Shown here: one piece after another, positions 1-8,722 of the stretch
Numbering within the stretch: position 1 is the first letter of the stretch
Layout: each line of letters begins with the position of its first letter
DNA from: Sphingomonas sp. Y57
GTDB taxonomy: Bacteria > Pseudomonadota > Alphaproteobacteria > Sphingomonadales > Sphingomonadaceae
Direction of reading: 5' to 3'
NCBI RefSeq assembly: GCF_001015195.1
Contig: NZ_LDES01000024.1
Span: 362,637-426,636 of the forward strand
DNA: 64,000 bases
Program-made: the position numbers and the translations under genes
Notes under the pieces: model-generated
Told to the model about the DNA's origin: nothing
Seen by the model: only the letters and a program-made list of their open reading frames with translations
The model's database searches: none

Positions 1-655
1 CGTTCAGCCGGAAGGCGACCTTGTCCGACAGCCGCACGTTCACGTCGCCGGTCACGCGCTTGTAGTCGTCGGTGCCGTAGCTGCCTGCCCCGGCGAAGAA
101 GGTCTCCTCCTGCGGCAGCTTGGAGACGATGTTGAGCGAGCCGCCGGCACTGCCGCGGCCGCCCAGGGTCGAATCTGATCCGCGCACCACCTGGAGCTGC
201 TCGACCGCGAAGATCTCGCGATTCTGCGCGCCGATGTCGCGGACGCCGTCGAGATAGGTCGATCCCTGGCTGTCGAAGCCGCGGATGAACGGTCGATCGC
301 CGATCGGATTGCCGCCTTCGGCCGCGCCGAAGGTGATGCCGGGAACGGTGCGGAGTGCCTCGACCAGCGTTGCCGATCCCGTGTCCTTGATCACCTGCTT
401 GTCGACGACGACGATCGAACGGGGCGTGTCGAGCAGTGGCGCGACCGCCTTGGGGCTTTCGATCCGCTCGGCCTTGTAGCCTTCCTCGTCGATGGCGGTG
501 TCGGTGACCGTCATGCCGCCCAGCCGCTTCTCGCCGTTGGTCGCCTGCGCGTCCTGCGCCAGCGCGGGTGCCGAGGCGATGAAGCCGATGCAGCCAAGCG
601 CCAGAAACGCTGGTGAACCTGAACAGGCCGCCGGACGGCTATCGGAGCGAGCCAT
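1..655 (-). CDS. TonB-dependent siderophore receptor, N-terminal part (cut by window edge)
   Basis: Outer-membrane receptor that probably imports a ferric siderophore using TonB energy. Only the first ~218 codons are present; the gene runs off the left edge. Residues 1-37 form a signal peptide ending near APALAQ. A plug domain follows, with the patterns SIVVVDKQVI, LRTVPGI, FIRGFDS and VEQLQVVRGSDSTLGGRGSAGG that are typical of siderophore-type receptors; the barrel begins with a KVAFRLN segment. The ATG at 655 is chosen because it gives a complete signal peptide. Two Fur-like sites lie 44-91 bp upstream, so iron repression is likely. The siderophore cannot be inferred from this fragment. Confidence 0.9.
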   Translation of the reverse strand, partial: MARSDSRPAACSGSPAFLALGCIGFIASAPALAQDAQATNGEKRLGGMTVTDTAIDEEGYKAERIESPKAVAPLLDTPRSIVVVDKQVIKDTGSATLVEALRTVPGITFGAAEGGNPIGDRPFIRGFDSQGSTYLDGVRDIGAQNREIFAVEQLQVVRGSDSTLGGRGSAGGSLNIVSKLPQEETFFAGAGSYGTDDYKRVTGDVNVRLSDKVAFRLN

Positions 656-698
656 GATGTCTTCCCCTATGAGCTGCTGTGTCTCTAGGGACGGCTAC

Positions 699-713
699 TG
701 ATAATCACTCTCA
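699..713. promoter_or_regulatory. Fur-like site 1 upstream of the siderophore receptor
   Basis: TGATAAT-C-ACTCTCA fits the 7-1-7 Fur inverted repeat (TGATAAT-N-ATTATCA) at 12 of 14 positions. It lies 44 bp upstream of the receptor start. The binding protein is inferred; only the pattern is seen. Confidence 0.6.
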
Positions 714-731
714 AACAAGTCAATTCATTTT

Positions 732-746
732 TGATAATCAATTGCA
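732..746. promoter_or_regulatory. Fur-like site 2 upstream of the siderophore receptor
   Basis: TGATAAT-C-AATTGCA matches the 7-1-7 Fur pattern at 11 of 14 positions. Its right half, AAT-GCA, also occurs in the site upstream of tonB at 22534. With site 1 it forms a tandem pair between the receptor and the small gene above it. Confidence 0.55.
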
Positions 747-771
747 ATTTGGCGACGGGGATCCGGGTGGC

Positions 772-981
772 TCAGCCGCCCATCGCCTGTCGCACGGTGT
801 CGAGCGTGTCGGGAAGCTGCCGCCGCAGTTCGTGAACCGCCTTGCCGATCAGCGGATTGGCCTCGAACGCGGGGGACGAGGTCGCGGCGGCGAAGGCGAC
901 GAGGGATATGCCGAACGCCAGCTTGTACGGCGCGCGGCCGCCTTGGTCGTGGATAAGTCCGCGGTCGCCCGTCCCGGTCAT
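772..981 (-). CDS. Small hypothetical protein with one hydrophobic segment
   Basis: A 69-residue protein of unknown function. One hydrophobic segment, around LAFGISLVAFAAATSSPAF, is followed by a charged helix (PLIGKAVHELRRQL). The start at 981 is chosen over two upstream ATGs because GGGGAG sits five bases before it. It lies on the same strand as the siderophore receptor, but the Fur-like pair between the two suggests the receptor has its own promoter. I recognise no family; a short membrane or periplasmic protein is the most that can be said. Confidence 0.5.
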   Translation of the reverse strand: MTGTGDRGLIHDQGGRAPYKLAFGISLVAFAAATSSPAFEANPLIGKAVHELRRQLPDTLDTVRQAMGG

Positions 982-1127
982 GATGCTCCCCGATCGCCCC
1001 ATAATAGCGCAGAGCCGCATAGCGGTCGAAGCCTAAGGCCAGGTAAAGGCGGCGCGGTTGCCAAGGCGGGGGCGGCATCCCTATCTGGGGCAGAGAATCG
1101 AAGCCACCACCGGAGCCGACCGCCCTT

Positions 1128-2099
1128 ATGACCGCCAGCCATTCGACCCGCATGCTGATCCTGGGATCCGGCCCCGCCGGCTTGTCCGCCGCCATCTACG
1201 GCGCGCGCGCGGGCCTCGCGCCGATCGTGGTGCAGGGGCTCCAGCCGGGCGGTCAGCTCACGATCACCACCGATGTCGAGAATTATCCGGGCTTCCGCGA
1301 CGTGATCCAGGGCCCCTGGCTGATGCAGGAGATGCAGGCGCAGGCCGAGCATGTGGGCGCGACGATGATGTGGGACACGATCGTCGACGTCGACCTGAGC
1401 GAGCGGCCCTTCCGGCTGCGCGGCGACGGCGGCACGCTGTATGTCTGCGACACGCTGGTGATCGCCACCGGGGCGCAGGCCAAATGGCTGGGCGTCGAGG
1501 GTGAGGCTGCGCTGGGCGGCAAGGGCGTGTCGGCCTGTGCGACCTGCGACGGCTTCTTCTATCGCGGCAAGAAGGTCGCGGTGATCGGCGGTGGCAACAC
1601 CGCGGTCGAGGAGGCGCTCTACCTGACCAACCACAGCCAGGACGTGACGCTCATCCACCGCCGCGATTCGCTGCGGGCCGAGAAGATTCTGCAGGACCGC
1701 CTGTTTGCTCATCCCAATGTGAAGGTGTTGTGGAACAAGCAGGTCGACCGCTTCGTCGGCGGCGAAGGCAATGAGGGGCTGGTCGCGATCGCACTGCGCG
1801 ACACCGTGACCGGCGAGGCGTCCGAGCTGGCGGTCGATGGCGGTTTCGTCGCGATCGGCCACAGCCCGGCGACCGAGCTGTTCCGTGGCCATCTGGAGCT
1901 CGACGAGGACGGTTATCTGATCGTCGAGAAGGGCGGCACCAGGACCAGCATCCCCGGCGTGTTCGGTGCCGGCGACGTGTCCGACAAAACCTATCGCCAG
2001 GCGGTCACGGCCGCCGGCATGGGCTGCATGGCCGCGCTCGACGCCGAGCGCTTCCTGGCCGAAGCCGATTTCGAGGCGCGGGCTACGGTCGCGGCCTGA
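1128..2099 (+). CDS. trxB: Thioredoxin reductase
   Basis: NADPH-dependent flavoenzyme (323 aa, the usual length) that reduces thioredoxin in the cytoplasm. Seen: N-terminal FAD motif GSGPAGLSAA (from residue ~12), redox-active pair C137-A-T-C140 followed by DG, second dinucleotide motif GGGNTAVEEAL, and C-terminal FAD contact GAGDVSDKTYRQ. The start ATG begins MTASHSTRM. It stands alone on its strand and ends just before a perfect 20-bp palindrome that separates it from the convergent acyl carrier protein gene. The identification is secure. Confidence 0.96.
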   Translation: MTASHSTRMLILGSGPAGLSAAIYGARAGLAPIVVQGLQPGGQLTITTDVENYPGFRDVIQGPWLMQEMQAQAEHVGATMMWDTIVDVDLSERPFRLRGDGGTLYVCDTLVIATGAQAKWLGVEGEAALGGKGVSACATCDGFFYRGKKVAVIGGGNTAVEEALYLTNHSQDVTLIHRRDSLRAEKILQDRLFAHPNVKVLWNKQVDRFVGGEGNEGLVAIALRDTVTGEASELAVDGGFVAIGHSPATELFRGHLELDEDGYLIVEKGGTRTSIPGVFGAGDVSDKTYRQAVTAAGMGCMAALDAERFLAEADFEARATVAA

Positions 2100-2109
2100 C
2101 TCGATTTCA

Positions 2110-2129
2110 CCCTCCCCCATGGGGGAGGG
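2110..2129. terminator. Bidirectional terminator-like perfect palindrome
   Basis: Nine-base arms CCCTCCCCC and GGGGGAGGG around AT form a perfect palindrome between the convergent 3' ends of trxB and the acyl carrier protein gene. There is no long T-run, so termination is inferred from position and structure. Confidence 0.5.
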
Positions 2130-2137
2130 ATTCGGGA

Positions 2138-2413
2138 TTATTTTCCGGCGAGCTTCCGATCGACGAACGCGACCAGGGCGCCGAAGCTTTCGAGCATCTC
2201 GCCGTCGACCTCGTCGTCGTCGATGATGATGTCGAGCCGGTCCTCGAGCGCGGTCAGCAGCCCGGCGACGGCCATCGAATCGAGTTCGGGCAATGACCCG
2301 AACAGGCCGGTTTCGGCGGTGAATCCGGCGGCGCGGCCTGCATCGAGTGCGAGCACCTCGACCAGAACCGCGCGCACAACATCCTGTGTCTGGTCGAAAT
2401 CGGCTGCGCCCAC
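2138..2413 (-). CDS. Acyl carrier protein of the XrtA polysaccharide locus
   Basis: A 91-residue acyl carrier protein. Seen: the phosphopantetheine attachment serine in PELDSMAV (S46), acidic helices, and the usual ACP length. It begins with GTG. It is divergent from an AMP-forming acyl-CoA ligase, and this ACP-ligase-PLP decarboxylase set is a recurrent part of exosortase A loci (TIGR03098/TIGR03099 neighbourhoods). It probably carries an acyl or aminoacyl group activated by the ligase. That substrate is inference and is not known for the family. It is not the housekeeping fatty-acid ACP, which sits in fab operons. Confidence 0.85.
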   Translation of the reverse strand: MGAADFDQTQDVVRAVLVEVLALDAGRAAGFTAETGLFGSLPELDSMAVAGLLTALEDRLDIIIDDDEVDGEMLESFGALVAFVDRKLAGK

Positions 2414-2539
2414 GTCATCGTCCCTGCAGGTTTCGAAGTGGCGGCTCCCTAGACGGATCGCGGCGCAGGGACAAGATTTCGGATCGTCGGAGGCGCGGAC
2501 CGTTGCCCAGAAGCCGTGCAGGCCCTAGCTGATGCGGCA

Positions 2540-4081
2540 ATGGATGCGCTTCCCGATCCCCGCCCCCGGCCGCTCGACCATCTCGCCCTGACCGGCGCCC
2601 GCGACGCGCCCGCGCTCTCCGACAAGGCGGGCGTGCTCGATCATGGCGGGCTCGACGATGCGGTCGGCGCGCTGGCGGCGGCGCTGCTCGGTCGGGGGCT
2701 GCGGCCCGGCGACCGGGTGGCGAGCTGGCTTCCCAAGCAGCGGCTCGCCTGCCTGATGCCGCTCGCCGCCGCGCGGGCCGGGCTGGTCCATGTCCCGATC
2801 AACCCGCTGCTCAAGCATGGCCAGGTCGCGCATATCCTGGCCGACAGCGGCGCGCGGCTGCTGATCGCCGGCCGCGGTCGCGCCGACACGCTCGACCCTG
2901 ATGACCGGCCCGAAGGCTGCGCGCTGCTGGTCGATGACGAGGAGGGCGCGGCACTGCTCGATCATGGCGACCGGCTGCCGCCGTCCTCCGCCGATACCGA
3001 CGCGCTGGTCGCGATCCTCTATACCTCGGGGTCGACCGGCCGGCCCAAGGGCGTGATGCTCAGCCATGCCAATCTCTGGCTCGGCGCGGTCAGCGTGGCG
3101 CACTATCTCGGCCTCGATGCCGACGACCGGACCCTCGCGGTGCTGCCGCTCAGCTTCGACTATGGGCAGAACCAGCTCCTCTCCACCTGGGCGGCAGGCG
3201 GCTGTGTCCATCCGCTCGATTATCTGACGGCGCGCGACGTGGTGCGCGCGGTCGGGCGGCATGGCATCACCACGTTGGCGGGGGTGCCGCCGCTGTGGAT
3301 CCAGCTTGCCGAGGCCGAATGGCCGGCCGGGAGCGTCGCGCCGCTGCGGCGGTTGACCAACACCGGCGGCCGGATGAGCGTGCCGCTGGTCCGGCGGCTG
3401 CGGGCGCTGTTCCCGGGCGCCCGGCTCTTCTCGATGTATGGCCTGACCGAAGCGTTCCGCTCGACCTATCTCGATCCTGCGCTGATCGACGATCATCCGG
3501 AGTCGATCGGCCGCGCGATCCCCTTTGCCGAGGTGCTGGTCGTCCGCCCGGACGGCACGGTCGCCGCCGATGGGGAGCCCGGCGAGCTCGTCCATGCCGG
3601 TCCGCTGGTCGCGCAGGGCTATTGGCAGGACGCCGAGCGGACCGCCCAGCGCTTCCGGCCGGCCCCTGCCGCGTCGCGTCATGGTGGGACGGCGGTGTGG
3701 TCGGGCGACACGGTGGTGCGTGACGCGGCCGGATTGCTGCGCTTCGTCGGCCGCGACGACGAGATGATCAAGAGCTCGGGCAACCGGATCAGCCCGACCG
3801 AGATAGAGGAGGCCGCGATCGCCAGCGGCGCGGCGGCCGAGGCGGTCGCCCTTGGTCTCCCCGACGATCGACTGGGTGAGGTCATCCTGCTCTATGCCCG
3901 CCCGGTCGGCGCCGATGCCGATGCGCGCCTGACCGACTGGTTCCGGCACAACCTGCCCAGTTTCATGCAGCCGGCACGGGTGATCTGGCGCGACGTGCTG
4001 CCCCGCAATGCCAATGGGAAGCTCGATCGCCCCGCGCTCAAAGCCGAGGCGCTTGCCGGAAGGGAAGGGGTGACGAGATGA
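2540..4081 (+). CDS. Acyl-CoA ligase (AMP-forming), exosortase A system-associated
   Basis: Member of the ANL adenylating superfamily (TIGR03098-like), about 513 aa. Seen: adenylate-binding loop ILYTSGSTGRPKGVML near residue 160, YGLTEAFRSTY in the active-site region, and the C-terminal catalytic lysine region NGKLDRPAL. It should activate a carboxylate as an acyl-AMP and load it on CoA or on the divergent ACP; the substrate is unknown. A GTG eight codons upstream (2516) is an alternative start, but the ATG fits better. Its stop overlaps the next start (ATGA), so it is translationally coupled to the PLP decarboxylase. Confidence 0.9.
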   Translation: MDALPDPRPRPLDHLALTGARDAPALSDKAGVLDHGGLDDAVGALAAALLGRGLRPGDRVASWLPKQRLACLMPLAAARAGLVHVPINPLLKHGQVAHILADSGARLLIAGRGRADTLDPDDRPEGCALLVDDEEGAALLDHGDRLPPSSADTDALVAILYTSGSTGRPKGVMLSHANLWLGAVSVAHYLGLDADDRTLAVLPLSFDYGQNQLLSTWAAGGCVHPLDYLTARDVVRAVGRHGITTLAGVPPLWIQLAEAEWPAGSVAPLRRLTNTGGRMSVPLVRRLRALFPGARLFSMYGLTEAFRSTYLDPALIDDHPESIGRAIPFAEVLVVRPDGTVAADGEPGELVHAGPLVAQGYWQDAERTAQRFRPAPAASRHGGTAVWSGDTVVRDAAGLLRFVGRDDEMIKSSGNRISPTEIEEAAIASGAAAEAVALGLPDDRLGEVILLYARPVGADADARLTDWFRHNLPSFMQPARVIWRDVLPRNANGKLDRPALKAEALAGREGVTR

Positions 4082-5319
4082 AGCCGACCGGACCGATACC
4101 GCCCGATTTCCAGTGGCGGGACGGCGCGCTGATGATCGGCGGCCGCAGCGCCGACGAGTGGATCGCGGCCACCGGCGACACGCCGCTGTTCGTCTACGAC
4201 CTCGCGATCGTCCGCGACCGCATCGCGCGGTTCCGGGCGGCGTTCGCGGGCGTGTCGCTCCATTATGCGGTGAAGGCAAATCCGCATCCGCCGCTGGTCG
4301 CTGCGATCGCGCCGCTAGTGGACGGGATCGACGTCGCCTCCGCCGGCGAGGCGAGTCTCGCGCTTGATGCGGGGATGGACGCGCGCCGCATTTCCTTCGC
4401 CGGGCCCGGCAAGCGCGACCGCGAGCTGGCGCTGGCGATCGAAGCCGGCATCACGCTCAACGTCGAATCGGAAGGCGAGGCCGAACGCGCGCTGGCGATC
4501 GGGCGCGGCATAGGCCGGACGCCGCGCCTTGCGCTGCGGATCAATCCCGATTTCGAGCTCAAGGGGTCGGGGATGAAGATGGGGGGGGGCGCCAAGCCGT
4601 TCGGCGTCGATGCCGAACGCGCGGCGCCGCTCGTGCGCCGGATCGTCGCGGCAGGCGCCGACTATCGGGGTCTGCACATATTCGCAGGGTCGCAGGCGCT
4701 CGATGCCGAGGCGCTGGTCGAGGCGCAGCGATCGGCTCTGTCGCTGGCGGCGCGGGTCAGCGGGGAGGCTGGAATGGCCCCGCCGCACGTGAATCTGGGC
4801 GGCGGCTTTGGTATCCCTCATTTCGCCAACGATGCCCGGTTAGACGAAAGTAGGGTGGGCGAGGCATTATCCCTGGCGCTCTCGCAGCGCGATGCGATCC
4901 TCGCGGACACAGAATTTACAATCGAGCTGGGACGCTGGCTGGTGGGAGAGGCGGGGGTCTATCTGACCCGTATCGTCGACCGGAAGACGAGCCATGGCGA
5001 GACCTTCCTGATCGTCGACGGCGGGCTGCACCATCAGCTGGCGGCGAGCGGCAACTTCGGTACGGTGGTCCGTCGTAACTACCCGATTTCTTTGACGAAA
5101 TGTTCGGATTCGGCTAAGACGGAGGAGGTGACGGTAGTGGGTTGCCTCTGTACCCCGATCGATCGGCTGGGCGACCATGTCGGCCTGCCGGAGGCCGAAG
5201 TGGGCGACGTGGTCGCGCTGTACCTGGCGGGCGCCTATGGGGCGAGCGCCAGTCCGCAGGCTTTTCTCGGCCATCCGCCGCCGCGCGAAATAACGATAGA
5301 CGGGACCCGTATCCTGTGA
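4078..5319 (+). CDS. PLP-dependent decarboxylase, exosortase A system-associated
   Basis: Alanine-racemase-fold decarboxylase of the ornithine/diaminopimelate group (TIGR03099-like), 413 aa. Seen: PLP lysine K66 in HYAVKANPHP, the glycine-rich phosphate loop NLGGGFGIPHF, and the C-terminal active-site cysteine C358 in CTPIDRLGDHV. It overlaps the ligase by four bases. With the ACP and ligase it forms the small-molecule arm of the XrtA locus. It probably makes an amine or amino acid that decorates the polymer or its anchor; that role is inference. Its true substrate (diaminopimelate, ornithine or other) cannot be read from the sequence. Confidence 0.9.
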   Translation: MKPTGPIPPDFQWRDGALMIGGRSADEWIAATGDTPLFVYDLAIVRDRIARFRAAFAGVSLHYAVKANPHPPLVAAIAPLVDGIDVASAGEASLALDAGMDARRISFAGPGKRDRELALAIEAGITLNVESEGEAERALAIGRGIGRTPRLALRINPDFELKGSGMKMGGGAKPFGVDAERAAPLVRRIVAAGADYRGLHIFAGSQALDAEALVEAQRSALSLAARVSGEAGMAPPHVNLGGGFGIPHFANDARLDESRVGEALSLALSQRDAILADTEFTIELGRWLVGEAGVYLTRIVDRKTSHGETFLIVDGGLHHQLAASGNFGTVVRRNYPISLTKCSDSAKTEEVTVVGCLCTPIDRLGDHVGLPEAEVGDVVALYLAGAYGASASPQAFLGHPPPREITIDGTRIL

Positions 5320-5403
5320 TTCTAAGCTAATGTTCATCGACGGTGGAGCATTAGGCAAAGCGTTGTGTTTATGGGCTTGGGGAAGGCCCCGGAGGATGTG
5401 CAT

Positions 5404-6054
5404 ATGGCCTTTGGTGCTGCGCTGAAGCGGCTCGTCGCAATGCTGGCGGCGGCGACATTGCTCGCCATCATGCCGGCCTGCGCCTATGCCAAGGAAAAGG
5501 AGCTGCCCCCGGCACCCTTCGTCCCCGATGGCGGTGCCCCGGGCGAGGATTATACGATCGGCCCGCTCGATGCCCTCACCGTTTTCGTCTGGCGCAATCC
5601 GGAACTGGGTGCGCAGGTGCAGGTGCGGCCCGACGGGCGCATTACCTTGCCGCTGATCAACGACATGGTTGCCGTCGGCAAGACGCCGGCGAAGCTGTCG
5701 GACGACATTCGGGACGCGTTGTCCACCTATATCACCGACCCGATCGTGTCGGTGATCGTCAACAATTTCTCGGGCACCTTCGCCCAGCAGATCCGCATCG
5801 TCGGCGCGGCGGAGAAGCCGGCGACGGTCTCCTACCGCTCGGACATGACGCTGCTCGACGCGATGATCGCGGTCGGCGGGCTGTCGCAATATGCGGCGGG
5901 CAACCGCGCAAAGCTGATCCGCTACGATCCGGCGACCAAGCAGCAGCAGGAATATCGCCTGCGCATCGACAGCCTCTTGAAGCGGGGAGATATCAAGGCG
6001 AACGTGAAGCTGCAGCCGGGTGATGTGATCATCATCCCCGAAAGCGTGTTCTAG
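5404..6054 (+). CDS. Polysaccharide export protein, Wza/EpsE-like (XrtA-associated)
   Basis: Periplasmic/outer-membrane polysaccharide export protein (TIGR03027-like), about 216 aa. Seen: signal segment LVAMLAAATLLAIMPACAYA, then a Poly_export domain starting DYTIGPLDALTVFVWRNPEL with VRPDGRITLPLI, then an SLBB-like repeat (IRIVGAAEKPATVSYRSDMTLLDAMIAVGGL) and the end LQPGDVIIIPESVF. The ATG at 5404 is preferred over 5365 because it starts immediately before the signal peptide. A cysteine lies near the cleavage site, so a lipoprotein is possible, but the context (PAC-A) is not a clean lipobox. It heads the export gene string. Confidence 0.9.
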   Translation: MAFGAALKRLVAMLAAATLLAIMPACAYAKEKELPPAPFVPDGGAPGEDYTIGPLDALTVFVWRNPELGAQVQVRPDGRITLPLINDMVAVGKTPAKLSDDIRDALSTYITDPIVSVIVNNFSGTFAQQIRIVGAAEKPATVSYRSDMTLLDAMIAVGGLSQYAAGNRAKLIRYDPATKQQQEYRLRIDSLLKRGDIKANVKLQPGDVIIIPESVF

Positions 6055-6084
6055 GAATCGGCCGTGGGGGCGGCGGGCTAATCG

Positions 6085-7605
6085 ATGGAAGCCATCTACA
6101 CCGAGATCAGGATTGCCCTGTACGCGATCTGGCGGATGCGCTGGCTGGCGCTCGCCGTCGCCTGGTGCTTCTGCCTGATCGGCTGGGTGATGGTGATGCG
6201 GGTTCCCGCCGCCTATGAGAGCAGTGCGCGCATCCAGGTGCAGGTCAAGTCGCTCTTCGCCGACGGGGCGCAGAACGACATGCAGCGCAACGTCGACCGC
6301 GTCCGACAGTCGCTGACCTCGACCGAGATATTGAAGCGCGTCGTCCGCACCGTCTCCAATGGTGAACGGCCACTGACCTCCTATGAGTCCCTCTCGCTCA
6401 TCGGTGCGCTGCGCTCCGGCATCTCGATCACCGCACAGGGCGACGACCTGCTCGAGATCAGGACCCGGATCAGCCTGAAGGGCATTTCCGAGCAGCAGAC
6501 TGCCGCGATCGCGCGCAACGTCACCCAGAAGCTGATCGACATCTTCATCCAGGAAAATGTGATCGGCAGTAAGGCCAACAATGCGGAAGCGCTGAACTTC
6601 CTCGACCAGGAACTGGCTCGCCGTGCCAAGGAACTGGCCGAGGTCGACCGCCAGCGTGCGCAGATCACCCAGAGCACGCTCGGCTCGCTGCCGGGCACCG
6701 GTACGCTCGACCAGCGGATGGACGCGGCGCGCAACGAGATGATCAATCTCGATTCGAATCTGATGCAGGCGCGCAGCGCGCTCGCCGCGATGAATGGCCA
6801 GCTCGCCGCCACGCCCGCGCAGATTCCAGCCGGCGTCAATGGTATCGATACGCTCGACCAGCGCATTGCGACGCTGGAGGGGCAGCTTTCGGAGGCCATA
6901 TCGCGCGGCTGGACGGAGAAGCATCCGGACGTGATCGCGATCCGGTCCCAGCTTACCCAACTCCGTGCGGAGAAAGCGCGCGGCGGCAGCCGCTCGGTGC
7001 CGATGGCGCCCAATCCGGTCTATGTCTCGCTCAAGTCGATGCAGGCCGAACGGGAAGGCAATGTGGCCGCGCTGCAGGCGCGCAAGTCGCAGCTCGAACA
7101 GGCGGTGACAACGATCGCCCAGCGCCAGCTCGCCGCGCCGGGGGCCCAGATCGACCAGGCCCGGCTCGACCGCGACTATGACGTGCTCAAGGATCAGTAC
7201 AACAAGCTGCTGGCCCAGCGCGAGGCGGCCAAGCTGCGCTCCGATGCGACCGGCAAGACCGATGGCGTCCAGTTTCGCGTGATCGACCAGCCGTCGCTGC
7301 CGCGCCAGCCGGCGGCGCCCAACCGGGCGATGCTTCTTACCGGCGTGCTCGTGGCGGGGATCGTGATCGGCGCGGGAGTGGCCTTCGCCAAGAGCCAGCT
7401 GGCCAATGTCTACACGACCACCCAGCAGCTCGCGAAGGCCAGTGGCCTGCCGGTGCTCGGGTCGATCTCGGAGGTGATCACGGCCGACACGCGGGCGATC
7501 CGGCGCAAGCAGATGATGTGGTTCTCCTCGGCGGCGGCCGGCCTGCCGGGAATGTTCATGCTGCTGATGCTGATCGAATTCGTCAAACGCATCATGGTGT
7601 CCTGA
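6085..7605 (+). CDS. Chain length determinant protein, XrtA-associated (EpsF/Wzz-like)
   Basis: Inner-membrane polysaccharide co-polymerase (TIGR03007-like), 506 aa. Seen: a first membrane segment (WLALAVAWCFCLIGWVMV, about residues 20-40), a long coiled-coil periplasmic region rich in Q, E, A and R (about 170-370), the proline-rich VIDQPSLPRQPAAPNR motif before the second membrane segment (LLTGVLVAGIVIGAGVAFA), and a third hydrophobic stretch at the end. It works with the tyrosine kinase that follows four bases later and with the export protein just before. Together they set chain length and drive export. Confidence 0.92.
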   Translation: MEAIYTEIRIALYAIWRMRWLALAVAWCFCLIGWVMVMRVPAAYESSARIQVQVKSLFADGAQNDMQRNVDRVRQSLTSTEILKRVVRTVSNGERPLTSYESLSLIGALRSGISITAQGDDLLEIRTRISLKGISEQQTAAIARNVTQKLIDIFIQENVIGSKANNAEALNFLDQELARRAKELAEVDRQRAQITQSTLGSLPGTGTLDQRMDAARNEMINLDSNLMQARSALAAMNGQLAATPAQIPAGVNGIDTLDQRIATLEGQLSEAISRGWTEKHPDVIAIRSQLTQLRAEKARGGSRSVPMAPNPVYVSLKSMQAEREGNVAALQARKSQLEQAVTTIAQRQLAAPGAQIDQARLDRDYDVLKDQYNKLLAQREAAKLRSDATGKTDGVQFRVIDQPSLPRQPAAPNRAMLLTGVLVAGIVIGAGVAFAKSQLANVYTTTQQLAKASGLPVLGSISEVITADTRAIRRKQMMWFSSAAAGLPGMFMLLMLIEFVKRIMVS

Positions 7606-7609
7606 CGGG

Positions 7610-8722
7610 ATGGATGGACAGGACGATAGCGGCAAGCCGCCGCCCCGGAAGCGGAAGCGCCGCGGTTCGCTGATCGAGCGGGCCGGCTCGGTCTATGACT
7701 TCGAGGCGGTGCTGCGCGCCCGCGTGGTCATGCCCGAAGGGGGCGGCGAACAGCCGGTGGTCGACGTCCCGGTAAACACGCCGCAACCCCAACCGCAACC
7801 GCAGCCGCCACAGCAGCCGTCGATGCCCCCGCTGCCCTATCAGGGGCTCGACGGCGGGGCGGCGCTTGCGGCTGCCGACATGCCGCTGCCGCCCGTACTC
7901 GCCGATGGAATGGGCGGGGGGCTCGTGCCGCCCGCCATGCCCCCGGCTGCCGCGGCGGGAAACGGCGTCGCACTGCCCGCGCCGGAGATCGTCTACCGTA
8001 CCGCCAAGGTGAACCGCGCCGACCTGATCGATCAGGGCTTCGTGATGCCCGACGCGGCGATCACCGCGCTGGCCGAGGAGTTCCGGATCGTCAAGCGGAC
8101 CCTGCTGCTCAACGCGGTCGGGCCGACCGCGTTGCCGAACGGACGCCGTATCCTGATCTGTTCCGCGCAGGCGAACGAAGGCAAGACCTTCTGCGCGGTC
8201 AACCTGGCGCTGTCGATGGCGAACGAGCGCGACATCGAGGTGCTGCTGATCGACGGCGACTTTGCGAAGCCGACCGTGCTCTCGACCCTGGGAATCGAGG
8301 GCCCCGTGGGGCTGATGGACGCGCTCGCCGATCCCGACATCGACGTCGAGACGCTGGTGATCAAGACCGACGTCGGCAACCTGTCGGTGCTGCCGTCGGG
8401 CAAATATACCAATGAGGCGACCGAACTGATCGCCGCGGACCGGACCCGTGCGATCATCGAGCGGCTGTCGACCAAGCCCAACCGCATCATTCTTTTCGAC
8501 AGCCCCCCGGCGCTGGCGGCGTCTCCCGCGTCGGTGCTGGCCTATCATGTCGGACAGGTGCTGCTGGTCGTCAGCGCCGACAAGACGGCGGAGGCCGAAC
8601 TGCGCGACGCGGTACTGCTGCTCGGCGGGTGCGAGGAGATTCAGCTCCTCCTCAACGGCGCGCGCTTCGCGCCGAACGCGCGCCGCTTCGGCAGCTACTA
8701 CGGATATGAAGCGCCGCGATGA
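7610..8722 (+). CDS. XrtA-associated tyrosine autokinase (BY-kinase)
   Basis: Cytoplasmic bacterial tyrosine kinase of the Wzc/CapB group (TIGR03018-like), 370 aa. Seen: basic N-terminus, a proline/glutamine-rich linker (PQPQPQPQPPQQP), Walker A variant ANEGKT (residues 188-193), Walker A' LLIDGDFAKP (D215), Walker B-like ILFDSPPAL, and a tyrosine-rich tail SYYGYE that would be the autophosphorylation site. It controls the co-polymerase encoded immediately upstream. Its stop overlaps the next start by four bases. All kinase motifs are present, so it should be active. Confidence 0.92.
   Translation: MDGQDDSGKPPPRKRKRRGSLIERAGSVYDFEAVLRARVVMPEGGGEQPVVDVPVNTPQPQPQPQPPQQPSMPPLPYQGLDGGAALAAADMPLPPVLADGMGGGLVPPAMPPAAAAGNGVALPAPEIVYRTAKVNRADLIDQGFVMPDAAITALAEEFRIVKRTLLLNAVGPTALPNGRRILICSAQANEGKTFCAVNLALSMANERDIEVLLIDGDFAKPTVLSTLGIEGPVGLMDALADPDIDVETLVIKTDVGNLSVLPSGKYTNEATELIAADRTRAIIERLSTKPNRIILFDSPPALAASPASVLAYHVGQVLLVVSADKTAEAELRDAVLLLGGCEEIQLLLNGARFAPNARRFGSYYGYEAPR

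Noticed and set aside
4867..7635. Long open frame (over 900 codons) on the minus strand across the decarboxylase and EPS genes
   Set aside because: It is antisense to clear XrtA genes, has a composition rich in R, H, D and Q typical of reverse-frame shadows in GC-rich DNA, and no domain.
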